Shown: piece by piece, positions 36,988 to 45,014 of the stretch
Layout of the letters: every line of letters starts with the position of its first letter
Position numbering within the stretch: position 1 is the stretch's first letter
Assembly (NCBI GenBank): GCA_031178005.1
Contig: JAPSJV010000012.1
Span: forward strand, 1-64,000
DNA: 64,000 nt
DNA from: Pseudarthrobacter sp.
Lineage (GTDB): Bacteria > Actinomycetota > Actinomycetes > Actinomycetales > Micrococcaceae
Reading direction: 5' to 3'
Position numbers and translations under genes: made by a program
Notes under the pieces: model-generated
Seen by the model: only the letters and a program-made list of their open reading frames with translations
What the model was told of the DNA's origin: nothing
The model's database searches: none

Positions 36988-37980
36988 TTAAGGCATTGCT
37001 GCGCCGCGCGCCGTGCTCCACAGCGTGTACCACTCGATGCGGCTCATTCCCGCAGCCACCTCTTCCGCTCCGGCGCAGGCGGCGATCCGTTCCGGCCGGG
37101 AACTTCCCACCACAGGGGAAATGCGTGCCGGGTGCCGCATCAGCCAGCCAAGGAGCACGGCTTCCGGGGTGCTGCCCTTCTGCTCGGCCAGCTCGGTGAG
37201 CAGCGCCGCCGTTGCCTCTTCCGCCGCGGTGGCACTCAATGCGCCGATTTCCCCGGACACCGGGCCGCTGGACAGCGCCCCGGTGTACCGGCCGCGGGCC
37301 AGCGAGCCGTAGGCCTGCAACTCAATACCTTTGCGCGCGCAATGCTCCACCGTGCCATGCGGGAACCCGGCGTCGAAGCCCTCCTGCCGGTTGACCAGCA
37401 CCGTACCTTCCAGCCATGCCGCTTTGTACAGGCTCATCTCGAGCTGGTTGGCCACCACGGGTGTCTCCAGCGCATCCTGCAGGTACTCGATCTGCGGCGC
37501 GGACATGTTGGACACTCCGAGGGCGCGCACCTTGCCTTCGGCCATTAACTGCCCGACGGCGGCCGCCACCTCTGCCGGTTCCAGCAGCGGATCGGGGCGG
37601 TGCAGGAGAAGGACATCCAGGTAATCCGTGCGAAGCCTGCGCAAGCTGGCATTAACGCGGTCCAGGATCGCGTCCCGGCTCAGGTTGTAGTGCCCGGGCA
37701 GTCCACCTTCAGCCAGGCTGATGCCGCATTTGCTCTGCAGCTGGATCTGGGGACGCAGGTCCGGCGTGGCCGCCAGCACCTCGCCGAAAACAGCTTCCGC
37801 CTTACCGCGGGTATAAATATCGGCGTGGTCGAAGAGTGTGATGCCAATGCCGCGGGCCGCATCGATCGCGGCTTCGGCCTGCTCCACCTCCGCGGTTCCG
37901 TAGTCCGGGCTGTCCCAGTCGCCGCCCAGGCCCATGCAGCCGTAGATCAGGCGTCCGCCGTTGGTGATGTGTGCAGTCAT
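36988..37980 (-). CDS. Aldo/keto reductase
   Basis: A 330-residue NADPH-dependent reductase of the YdhF-like group. The catalytic tetrad is visible: D and Y in FDHADIYTRG, K in LQSKCGISL, H in VLLLHRPDPL. The C-terminal cofactor loop is PVVGSSRPERI. The ATG at 37980 was chosen over an upstream in-frame start that would lie inside the terminator of the preceding gene. The physiological substrate is unknown. Confidence 0.9.
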   Translation of the reverse strand: MTAHITNGGRLIYGCMGLGGDWDSPDYGTAEVEQAEAAIDAARGIGITLFDHADIYTRGKAEAVFGEVLAATPDLRPQIQLQSKCGISLAEGGLPGHYNLSRDAILDRVNASLRRLRTDYLDVLLLHRPDPLLEPAEVAAAVGQLMAEGKVRALGVSNMSAPQIEYLQDALETPVVANQLEMSLYKAAWLEGTVLVNRQEGFDAGFPHGTVEHCARKGIELQAYGSLARGRYTGALSSGPVSGEIGALSATAAEEATAALLTELAEQKGSTPEAVLLGWLMRHPARISPVVGSSRPERIAACAGAEEVAAGMSRIEWYTLWSTARGAAMP

Positions 37981-37999
37981 GTCCCCACCCTTCCACGTG

Positions 38000-38039
38000 A
38001 CGACGGCGCCCCGCACGCAAAGGTGCGGGACGCCGTCGT
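38000..38039 (-). terminator. Terminator hairpin after the first GH13 gene
   Basis: Arms of 17 bp (38000-38016 and 38023-38039; one C-A mismatch) around a 6-nt loop lie 28 bp after the GH13 stop on the leftward strand. Confidence 0.78.
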
Positions 38040-38067
38040 AATTTCCGTATTCAGCCCTGGGAAACGC

Positions 38068-39789
38068 TTAGCCGAACAGCCAGGCCGTGGTGGCTCCGGG
38101 CAGCTTGCCGTCCTGGAGCCCTGAACTGCTCACGACGACGGTCCCCTCGGGAAGATCCACCGGTTCCGTGCCGAAGTTGGTCACCGACTGCCAGCCGTTT
38201 GGCCGGGCAAAATGCAGGACCTCGGGGTTGCTGTTGGGAATCCATTCGAGTTCCTCGCCGGACTGCAGGTCGGTCCGCAGCCGCAGCGCCGTGCGGTACA
38301 GCTCCAGTGTGGAACCTTCCGCACCGTCCTGCTCCTGGACCGCGTACCGGCTGAACCATGCCGGCTGCGGCAGGTGCGATCCACCGTCGCCAAATCCGAA
38401 GGAGGTACCATCGGCGGTCCACGGCAGCGGCACCCGGCAGCCGTCGCGGCCTATGTCCACGCCCTTGTTGCGGAAGAACGCCGGGTCCTGGCGCTCAGAG
38501 TCCGGAATCTCACTGCCCACTTCCTGCAGGCCCAGTTCCTCGCCTTGGTACAGGTAAGCAGAGCCGGGCAGGGCGAACATCAGCAGTGAGGCAGCGCGTG
38601 CCCGGCGCAGGCCGAGTTCGACGTCAACGTCCTCCTTCCGGCCACCGGCGAGCAGCCACTTCTTGCCGGCCTGGCCGGCCATGATTTCCCCTTCGACGGC
38701 AACCTCCGTGGCAGGCAGCCCATAGCGTGTGGCATGCCGGACGACGTCGTGGTTGGAGAAGACCCAGGTGGAAGAGGCACCGGACGCAGCTGCTTCCACC
38801 AGGTTCTTGGTGATGATCTTCCGGAACTGCGAAGCATCGAAATCGGCCTGCAGGAGGTCGAAGTTGAAGGCCTGGCCCAGTCCTTCCGGGCTGGCGTAGC
38901 GGGCGCGGCGGTCCGCGTGGACCCAGGCCTCGGCGACGGCGGTGCGCGGCGGGGTGTATTCGTTGAAAACCTTGCGCCACTCGACATAGATCTCGTGGAC
39001 CTCGTCACGGTCCCAGTACGGGTGCGACCCGTCCACGAACCCGTCCGTTCCCAGCGCCTTCGCCTCCAGATCAGCCTTGGTGGGCAGGGTGCCTTCGAGG
39101 TTCTTGGTCAGTGCATGGGCGACGTCGATGCGGAAGCCGTCCACTCCACGGTCGGACCAGAAACGCAAGGTCTTCAGGAAGTCGTCGCGGACCTCCTGGT
39201 TGTCCCAGTTAAAGTCCGGCTGCTCCTTGGCGAAGATGTGCATGTACCACTGGCCGGGAGTGCCATCAGGTTCGGTGATGCGCTCCCAGGCGGGACCACC
39301 AAAGACCGAGTCCCAGTCCGACGGCGGCAGCTCGCCATTTTCGCCCAGACCGTCGCGGAAGATATAGCGGTCACGGGCCGGGGATCCCTTCGGTGAGGCC
39401 AGGGCTTCCTTGAACCACTCATGGCGGTCGGAGGAGTGGTTTGGGACAATGTCCGCTATCAGCTTGATGCCGGCGCGGTGCAGGGCCTCAGCCATTTCAT
39501 CGAAATCGGCCAGGGTGCCCAGCTTGGGATCCACGTTGCGGTAATCGTCCACATCGTAACCGCCGTCCGCGAGCGCCGAGGGGTAGAACGGGCTCAGCCA
39601 CACGGCGTCGATGCCAAGCGTCTTCAGGTACGGGACCTTGGCGGTGATGCCTTGGATGTCCCCCAGACCATCGCCGTTTGAATCCGCGAAACTGCGGGGG
39701 TAGATCTGGTAGACGGACGCCTGGCGCCACCAGTTGGGGTCTGCCATACGGTCGATCCCAGTGGTCTGTGCCTCGGTGGTGGTGCTCAC
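38068..39789 (-). CDS. Alpha-glucosidase / oligo-1,6-glucosidase, GH13 (copy 1)
   Basis: Cytoplasmic enzyme hydrolysing short alpha-glucosides. The 573-residue product has the complete (beta/alpha)8 motifs: DIVPNHSS at 113-120, nucleophile D222 in GFRIDVAHAL, acid/base E287 in AVAEAWV and D348 in FSNHDVVRHATRYG. A C-terminal beta domain closes the protein. It has no signal peptide. The start is GTG with AGGAG upstream. It has its own promoter and operator (39802-39858). It is a clear paralogue of the neighbouring GH13 gene. Confidence 0.92.
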   Translation of the reverse strand: MSTTTEAQTTGIDRMADPNWWRQASVYQIYPRSFADSNGDGLGDIQGITAKVPYLKTLGIDAVWLSPFYPSALADGGYDVDDYRNVDPKLGTLADFDEMAEALHRAGIKLIADIVPNHSSDRHEWFKEALASPKGSPARDRYIFRDGLGENGELPPSDWDSVFGGPAWERITEPDGTPGQWYMHIFAKEQPDFNWDNQEVRDDFLKTLRFWSDRGVDGFRIDVAHALTKNLEGTLPTKADLEAKALGTDGFVDGSHPYWDRDEVHEIYVEWRKVFNEYTPPRTAVAEAWVHADRRARYASPEGLGQAFNFDLLQADFDASQFRKIITKNLVEAAASGASSTWVFSNHDVVRHATRYGLPATEVAVEGEIMAGQAGKKWLLAGGRKEDVDVELGLRRARAASLLMFALPGSAYLYQGEELGLQEVGSEIPDSERQDPAFFRNKGVDIGRDGCRVPLPWTADGTSFGFGDGGSHLPQPAWFSRYAVQEQDGAEGSTLELYRTALRLRTDLQSGEELEWIPNSNPEVLHFARPNGWQSVTNFGTEPVDLPEGTVVVSSSGLQDGKLPGATTAWLFG

Positions 39790-39801
39790 GATACTCCTTT
39801 T

Positions 39802-39858
39802 ATTTAGAATCTAAATTATCTCTTCGACAAGTATGTAATGCCCGCTGTCGAAGGTCAA
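39802..39858 (-). promoter_or_regulatory. Promoter and ROK-type operator of GH13 copy 1
   Basis: Reading leftward: -35 TTGACC (39858-39853), a 17-bp spacer, -10 CATACT (39835-39830), then a perfect palindrome ATTTAGA-A-TCTAAAT at 39802-39816, about +8 to +22 from the predicted start. The same design precedes the binding-protein gene, where the operator halves are TTTAG and CTAAA. The neighbouring ROK regulator is the likely repressor. Confidence 0.72.
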
Positions 39859-39894
39859 CAGCCTCCCCCGGTCCGTGGAACCAGCAGCTGTGGA

Positions 39895-41580
39895 TTACAC
39901 CCTGATCCAGGCAGTCGCCTCACCGGGCAACCGTCCGTTGTTTAACGGGACGCTGGACAGCAGCACCTCGCCGCGGGGCAGGTCCACCGGTTCGGTGCCG
40001 AAGTTGGTCAGCACATGCCATCCCCCGGGACGCGCAAAATGCAGGACATCGGCGTTGCCTGTCTCGATCCAGACCATGCTCTCGCCAGCCTGCAGCAGGC
40101 GGCGCAGCGCAAGGGCCTTCCGGTAGAACGCCAAGGTGGATCCGGCGTCGGAATCCTGGCTGCTGGCTGCATAGTCCGCGAACCAGGCCGGCTGGGGCAG
40201 GTGGGCGCCATTGGCCCCGAAGCCGAAGGACGGCCCGTCCGGCTCCCATGGCAGCGGCACGCGGCAGCCGTCCCGCCCCAGGCCGTCCCACTCCGCTCCA
40301 CGGAAAAATGAAGGGTCCTGCCGGGCGTCCGCGGGGATGTCCGCCACCTCGTGCAGCCCAAGCTCCTCGCCCTGGTAAAGGTAAGCGGAACCCGGCAGCC
40401 CCAGCATGAACTGGGTTGCGGCTTTGGCCCGCCGGATGCCGCCGTCGATGTCCAGGGTTTCCCGCGGGCCACCTGCCTTAACCCATTCAGTTCCCTGCTT
40501 GACCTTCCGGCCCTTGAGTGGCTCCAGCCCGTAGCGGGTTGCGTGGCGGGCGACGTCGTGGTTTGAGAACACCCAAGTGGAGGTGGATCCGGTCAGCCGG
40601 ACCTGCTCAAGGTTGGCACTGATGATCCGGCGGAACTGGCCGGCGTCAAAGTCCGCCACCAGAAGGTCAAAACTGAAGGCCTGGCCCAGGCCCTCCGGCG
40701 ACGCGTACTTGGCGCGGCGGACGGGGCTCTCCACCCAGGCCTCTGCCACCGCAAAGCGCGGCGGCTGGTACTCATTGAATACTTTGCGCCACTCCGCATA
40801 TATCTCGTGTACCTCGTCGCGGTCTGCCAGCGGATGCGTGCCGGAATCGCGGTCCATCAGTTCAAGTTCAGCCCGGCTGGGCAGGTCCTCGGCCAGATCC
40901 TTGACCAGCAGGTTCGCCACATCCACCCGGAATCCGTCCACACCGCGGTCCGACCAGAAGCCCAGGGTTGCCAGGAAGTCCTGGCGGACCTCCGGGTTGT
41001 CCCAGTTCCAGTCGGGCTGTTCCGGTGTAAACGTATGGAGGTACCACTGCCCGTCGGGCGTCCGGGACCAAGCCGGCCCGCCAAAAGCGGCAACCCAGTC
41101 CGACGGCGGCAACTCCCCGTTCATGCCCTTGCCGTCCCGGAAATGGTAGCGGTCCCGGGCCCGCGAGCCTTTCGGGGCCGCGAGTGCTTCCCTGAACCAG
41201 GCGTGGCGGTTGGAGGAGTGGTTCGGGACGATGTCCACAATCACTCTGATGCCCACGGCGTGCAGCGCGGCGACCATACCGTCAAAATCCTGCAGCGTGC
41301 CGATCTTCGGGTCCACGGCGCGGTAATCATCCACGTCGTAGCCGCCATCAGCAAGGGCCGAGGGGTAGAACGGACTCAACCAGACGGCGTCGACCCCCAG
41401 TTCCTTCAAGTACGGCACTTTGGCGGTAATCCCCGGAAGATCACCGATGCCGTCGCCATTGGAATCGGCGAAGCTGCGCGGGTAGATCTGGTAAACGGCT
41501 GCCTGGCGCCACCAGTTCGCCTCATCGGCGGGTGAATCGCCCTGGTGGTGTGGCTGCAGTTCTGCGGCAACGGTAGGCAT
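39895..41580 (-). CDS. Alpha-glucosidase / oligo-1,6-glucosidase, GH13 (copy 2)
   Basis: A 561-residue paralogue of copy 1, with the same stretches YQIYPRSFADSNGDG, SPFYPSALADGGYDVDDYR and YASPEGLGQAF. Catalytic residues are D220 in GFRVDVANLL, E280 in AVAEAWV and D342 in FSNHDVARHATRYG. It is intracellular, with no signal peptide. It follows the permease gene by 87 bp with no promoter-like operator, so it is probably part of the transporter operon. Confidence 0.92.
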   Translation of the reverse strand: MPTVAAELQPHHQGDSPADEANWWRQAAVYQIYPRSFADSNGDGIGDLPGITAKVPYLKELGVDAVWLSPFYPSALADGGYDVDDYRAVDPKIGTLQDFDGMVAALHAVGIRVIVDIVPNHSSNRHAWFREALAAPKGSRARDRYHFRDGKGMNGELPPSDWVAAFGGPAWSRTPDGQWYLHTFTPEQPDWNWDNPEVRQDFLATLGFWSDRGVDGFRVDVANLLVKDLAEDLPSRAELELMDRDSGTHPLADRDEVHEIYAEWRKVFNEYQPPRFAVAEAWVESPVRRAKYASPEGLGQAFSFDLLVADFDAGQFRRIISANLEQVRLTGSTSTWVFSNHDVARHATRYGLEPLKGRKVKQGTEWVKAGGPRETLDIDGGIRRAKAATQFMLGLPGSAYLYQGEELGLHEVADIPADARQDPSFFRGAEWDGLGRDGCRVPLPWEPDGPSFGFGANGAHLPQPAWFADYAASSQDSDAGSTLAFYRKALALRRLLQAGESMVWIETGNADVLHFARPGGWHVLTNFGTEPVDLPRGEVLLSSVPLNNGRLPGEATAWIRV

Positions 41581-41629
41581 GGAGAGTCCCCTTTCTCATG
41601 GAACAAAAATCGGTAGTGCGGTTCAGCCA

Positions 41630-41644
41630 GGGGCACGATGCCCC
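41630..41644 (-). other. Small hairpin between the MalG-type gene and GH13 copy 2
   Basis: GGGGCA-CGA-TGCCCC forms a 6-bp stem with a 3-nt loop in the 87-bp gap inside the presumed operon. It may stabilise or process the mRNA. It is too weak to be a certain terminator. Confidence 0.35.
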
Positions 41645-41667
41645 GTTCCCCAGTTAACTCCTGATGG

Positions 41668-42579
41668 CTAACCCTTGACAGCACCCTGGGTGACCCCCGC
41701 CATGACCCACCTCTGCGTGAACAGGTAGGCAACGATTGCCGGGGCCATCGCCATCAGATACGACGCAAAGGACACATGGTAGTTGTTGCTGAACTGCGTT
41801 TGGAAGAGGTTTTGCCGCACCGGAAGCGTCTGCAGCGCCGGGTCGGAGATGATCAGCGAGGGCATCATGAAGTCGTTCCAGGCGTACAGGAAAGCGAAGA
41901 TGCCAACCGTGGCACTCATCGGGGCCAGCAGCGGAAAGATCAGCTTCCAGAACGTCTGCCAGGTGGTAGCACCGTCAATGCGGGCACTCTCCTCCAGCTC
42001 CAGCGGAATTGAACGCAGGAATGCGGTGAAAAGCAGCACGCTGAAACTCAGCTGGAACATTGTGGCCAGCAGGATCACGCCCATCGGGTTGTCCAGGCCC
42101 AGCCGGCCGGTGAGCTGGATCTGTGGCAGCGCCACCACCGGGAACGGAATGAACATCGCACCCAGCAGGTAGAAAAATGAATACCTGAACAGCTTGCGCT
42201 CCCAGTTGCGCACAATCGCATAAGAGGCGAAAGCAGCCAGGACAATCGTGGCAACCACAGTCCCCGCCGTGACCAGCATGGACATGGCGGCGCCAACGGG
42301 GAAGTTTGTCAGCGTCCACGCCTGGACGAAACCGTCCAGGCTGAACGGCGCAGGCAGCGAAAAGGCGTTGCCGTCCACAGCCTGGCCCTGGGTTTTGAAG
42401 GCCATGGACAGCGTGACATACAGCGGCAGCAGCACGGTGACGGCACACAGGACCAGGATTGTGGTGCCGGACCAGTTGATCCGTTCCATGGCCGGCTTCG
42501 CGGGCCGCCTGGTGTTTACAGGTTCCGCAGCCCGGCTGGCGGGACGGATACCGGCGTCGAGAGTTGTTTGTTTGGGCAT
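41668..42579 (-). CDS. Carbohydrate ABC transporter permease, MalG type (CUT1)
   Basis: A 303-residue permease with six transmembrane helices. The EAA loop reads LELEESARIDGATTWQTFWK, the contact site for the ATPase. The C-terminus QRWVMAGVTQGAVKG is the usual MalG ending. It is coupled to the upstream MalF-type gene (TGATG overlap). No ATPase gene is in the cluster, so a shared MsiK-type ATPase encoded elsewhere is expected. Confidence 0.92.
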   Translation of the reverse strand: MPKQTTLDAGIRPASRAAEPVNTRRPAKPAMERINWSGTTILVLCAVTVLLPLYVTLSMAFKTQGQAVDGNAFSLPAPFSLDGFVQAWTLTNFPVGAAMSMLVTAGTVVATIVLAAFASYAIVRNWERKLFRYSFFYLLGAMFIPFPVVALPQIQLTGRLGLDNPMGVILLATMFQLSFSVLLFTAFLRSIPLELEESARIDGATTWQTFWKLIFPLLAPMSATVGIFAFLYAWNDFMMPSLIISDPALQTLPVRQNLFQTQFSNNYHVSFASYLMAMAPAIVAYLFTQRWVMAGVTQGAVKG

Positions 42580-43487
42580 CAGAGTGTGCTCCGTCCACGG
42601 GTCACCGAAAGCTGTACAAGGGAAATCAGGATGGCAATGATGAAGAAGATCGTGGCGTTGGCCATCTGGTAGGCGTAGTCGCCGCCGTTGAAGCCCGCGA
42701 TCACCGTCATGGCGATGCTCCGGGTGGAGGTGCCGGGACCACCGTTGGTCAGCCCCACGATGATGTCGTAGGCGTTAAGGAAGCCCTTGAATCCGAGGAT
42801 GACGTTGATAACCATGTACCCCGCCATCAGTGGGGCCGTGATTCTCAGGAGTTGCGCGAGCTTTCCGGCGCCATCGATTTCCGCCGCCTCGTAGACGTCC
42901 CCCGGAATGGAAACGAGCCCGGCGATGTAGATCAGCAGCGCCCCGGGAACGGCCTGCCAGGCCGTCACGGTCACGATGGCGATCCAGGCGAGGTCTGGAT
43001 TGGCGAGCAGGCTGGTCTCCAGCCAGGGTATGCCGGCCGCGGCCCCGGCCGAGGGCAGCGAGTTCGAAAAGAGGAAGTTGAAGACGTAGGCGATGATGAT
43101 GCCTGACACCACCATCGGGATGACGAACACCGTCCGCAGTGCCGTTTTCATCCGGATGCGCGAGGTCAACCCGACGGCCAGGAGGAAGGCGATCACGTTA
43201 ACCGCGATCACGGTGACGGTGGAGAATCCGAAGGTGAACAGGTAGCTCTGCAGGATGGCGGGGTCACCGAAGATGGCTATGTAGTTCGTGAAGCCGTTGA
43301 ACTCCCAGTCGCCGATTCCGATTGAGTCGGTGAAGCTGAAGAAGATCCCGATGATCGCGGGAACCGTGATGGCAAGCGTGAACAGGACCAGGCTGGGCAG
43401 GAGGAACAGATAGTAGATCGGTTCGACCCGGCGCTTGCGGCGTGCGCCGGAATCCTTCATCGCCTTGGTCAATGTGGTGGTGGACAT
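42579..43487 (-). CDS. Carbohydrate ABC transporter permease, MalF type (CUT1)
   Basis: A 302-residue permease with six helices and the EAA loop GDVYEAAEIDGAGKLAQLLR followed by ITAPLMAG. The ATG at 43487 has AAGGGAG upstream; an earlier ATG at 43508 overlaps the binding-protein stop but lacks a ribosome binding site. Order binding protein-MalF-MalG is standard for CUT1 importers. Confidence 0.92.
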   Translation of the reverse strand: MSTTTLTKAMKDSGARRKRRVEPIYYLFLLPSLVLFTLAITVPAIIGIFFSFTDSIGIGDWEFNGFTNYIAIFGDPAILQSYLFTFGFSTVTVIAVNVIAFLLAVGLTSRIRMKTALRTVFVIPMVVSGIIIAYVFNFLFSNSLPSAGAAAGIPWLETSLLANPDLAWIAIVTVTAWQAVPGALLIYIAGLVSIPGDVYEAAEIDGAGKLAQLLRITAPLMAGYMVINVILGFKGFLNAYDIIVGLTNGGPGTSTRSIAMTVIAGFNGGDYAYQMANATIFFIIAILISLVQLSVTRGRSTL

Positions 43488-43507
43488 GTGGCTGACTCCC
43501 TTGTTCA

Positions 43508-44779
43508 TTACTGGCGGAACGCCAGTCGCGCCCAGTCTGCGTCGAGTGTGCTGAGGGTGGATGCAGGATCTGCGCCCAATACGACCGCCTGCGTGTAGTT
43601 GAAAACCGGGATGGTGCGCGGGACAAGGACTGACGGCCCCTGGTAGACCTTGCCTTCCTCGTAGTACTCCGCCATGCCCTCTGTGCGGGGATCGGCGACC
43701 CTCACGGCGTCCGTGGTGGGTGTAAACCCCAGCTGGGACGTGTTGTAGGCATCGATGTTCTCCGGCCGGTACAGGTACTCCAGGAAATCGCGGGCGGCTT
43801 CCTTATGCTTGGACGCCTCCGGAATCCACGCCGCCAGGTCTACGTTCACGCGGACCCGCAGGTCCTCTGGATCGTCAGTCACGGGCAAGGGAAAGGTTCC
43901 TAGGTCAAGATCAGGAGCTGTCTTGGCGATCTCGCTGAAGGCCCACGGACCCTGCAGGTACATGGCGGCATTGCCTTGCGCGAATGCCAGGTTGCCGTCG
44001 CCGTAGCCCCGGCTTGCGGCATCCTTGTTCACGTAGTTTTTGGCGAGTTCCAACATTTTGCCGACAGGCTGCTCGAAGTCCTTCCGGAAGGACACCTCCG
44101 ATTCTGCCCCGACCTCCGTTCCCTGCTCCGTGAGCTTCTTGAAGAACTCGATGGTGTCCACCTGTCCGCCCACGGAATAGTCAAACCAGCCCTGTCCGAT
44201 TGTCCAGTCGTCCTTCCATGTGGCGTAGAAGGGGGTCACACCTGCAGCCTTCAAAGCCTCACAGGCCGCGATCAGCTCGCTCCAGGTCTTCGGCACCCCG
44301 ATCCCGTGCGCCGCGAAGATCTTCTTGTTGTAGATCACTGAGGACGCCATGATCGAGTACGGCAGCGCAGAGGTCCGGCCCGGGTAGGTACCGTACTGGT
44401 CCATCAGTGGCTGCAGGTCCTCGCGGATCCGGCTGGCGGCATCCGTCGTGGACAGGTCGCTCAGCGCGCCCCGCTGGACAAACCGCGAGGTTTCCATGTT
44501 GTAGTTCGCCAAGGCGATGTCCGGCGGATTGCCGCGGACAAAGCTGGCCGAGACAACGTCTACTCCCGAGGTGTCCAGGACAACCTCCGTGCGGTCCTGG
44601 GATGAGTTGTAGTCGGCAACAAGCTGGGTCATGTACGGGATGGCTTCGCGCTTGCTGAACGTGAACCGGATGGTTTCCTTGCCGGAATCCCCTGCGCACC
44701 CCGTGAGGAGTCCGGCCAGGAGGACCAGGCTGGTGCCAAGTCCTGCCATGCGTTTGCTGCGCGTCGGTTTCAGAGACAC
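43508..44779 (-). CDS. Extracellular sugar-binding lipoprotein (CUT1 solute-binding protein)
   Basis: A 423-residue family-1 solute-binding protein. The signal peptide ends in a lipobox (LVLLAGLLTGCAGD), so the mature protein is anchored by lipid at the outer face of the membrane. Downstream features typical of the family are the hinge stretch AMYLQGPWAFSEIAKTAPDL. The GTG at 44779 follows AAAGGA; longer frames would add an implausible N-terminus. With two GH13 enzymes downstream, the ligand is probably an alpha-glucoside (maltose, trehalose, isomaltose or sucrose type); this is inferred. Confidence 0.9.
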   Translation of the reverse strand: MSLKPTRSKRMAGLGTSLVLLAGLLTGCAGDSGKETIRFTFSKREAIPYMTQLVADYNSSQDRTEVVLDTSGVDVVSASFVRGNPPDIALANYNMETSRFVQRGALSDLSTTDAASRIREDLQPLMDQYGTYPGRTSALPYSIMASSVIYNKKIFAAHGIGVPKTWSELIAACEALKAAGVTPFYATWKDDWTIGQGWFDYSVGGQVDTIEFFKKLTEQGTEVGAESEVSFRKDFEQPVGKMLELAKNYVNKDAASRGYGDGNLAFAQGNAAMYLQGPWAFSEIAKTAPDLDLGTFPLPVTDDPEDLRVRVNVDLAAWIPEASKHKEAARDFLEYLYRPENIDAYNTSQLGFTPTTDAVRVADPRTEGMAEYYEEGKVYQGPSVLVPRTIPVFNYTQAVVLGADPASTLSTLDADWARLAFRQ

Positions 44780-44855
44780 TCTGGTGGTCCTTTCGTTGGC
44801 GGACCCCAATGGCCGCGCTACTCTGCCGGACAGCCGGCGTATGATCTGGCGAAAG

Positions 44856-44917
44856 TTTAGATAGGAGCTAAATTTATGTCCTATCGCTAGTATCCAGTGA
44901 CCCATGCCACACGTCAA
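44856..44917 (-). promoter_or_regulatory. Promoter, operator and Crp-like site of the alpha-glucoside uptake operon
   Basis: Reading leftward: -35 TTGACG (44917-44912), a 17-bp spacer, -10 GATACT (44894-44889), then TTTAG-N7-CTAAA at 44856-44872, about +11 to +27 from the predicted start. Inside the spacer lies AGTGA-N6-CCACA (44896-44911), matching 8 of 10 positions of the Crp/GlxR consensus. Local repression by the ROK protein and global sugar control are both plausible. Confidence 0.68.
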
Positions 44918-44968
44918 GAGAATGTAAAGAGATGTGTCGGAATGTAAATTTATGTACTAAATTTATCG
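44868..44968. repeat. Three copies of TAAATTTAT in the divergent control region
   Basis: The nonamer occurs at 44869-44877, 44945-44953 and 44958-44966; the first and third are preceded by C and so include the CTAAA half-site. GATAGGA (44860-44866) and its inverse (44879-44885) flank the first copy. These look like multiple binding sites for the ROK regulator covering both divergent promoters. Confidence 0.55.
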
Positions 44969-45014
44969 AGACCGCTCTATCGCTCCGATGGACGGCGCAC
45001 GATCGGGGAGCCGA

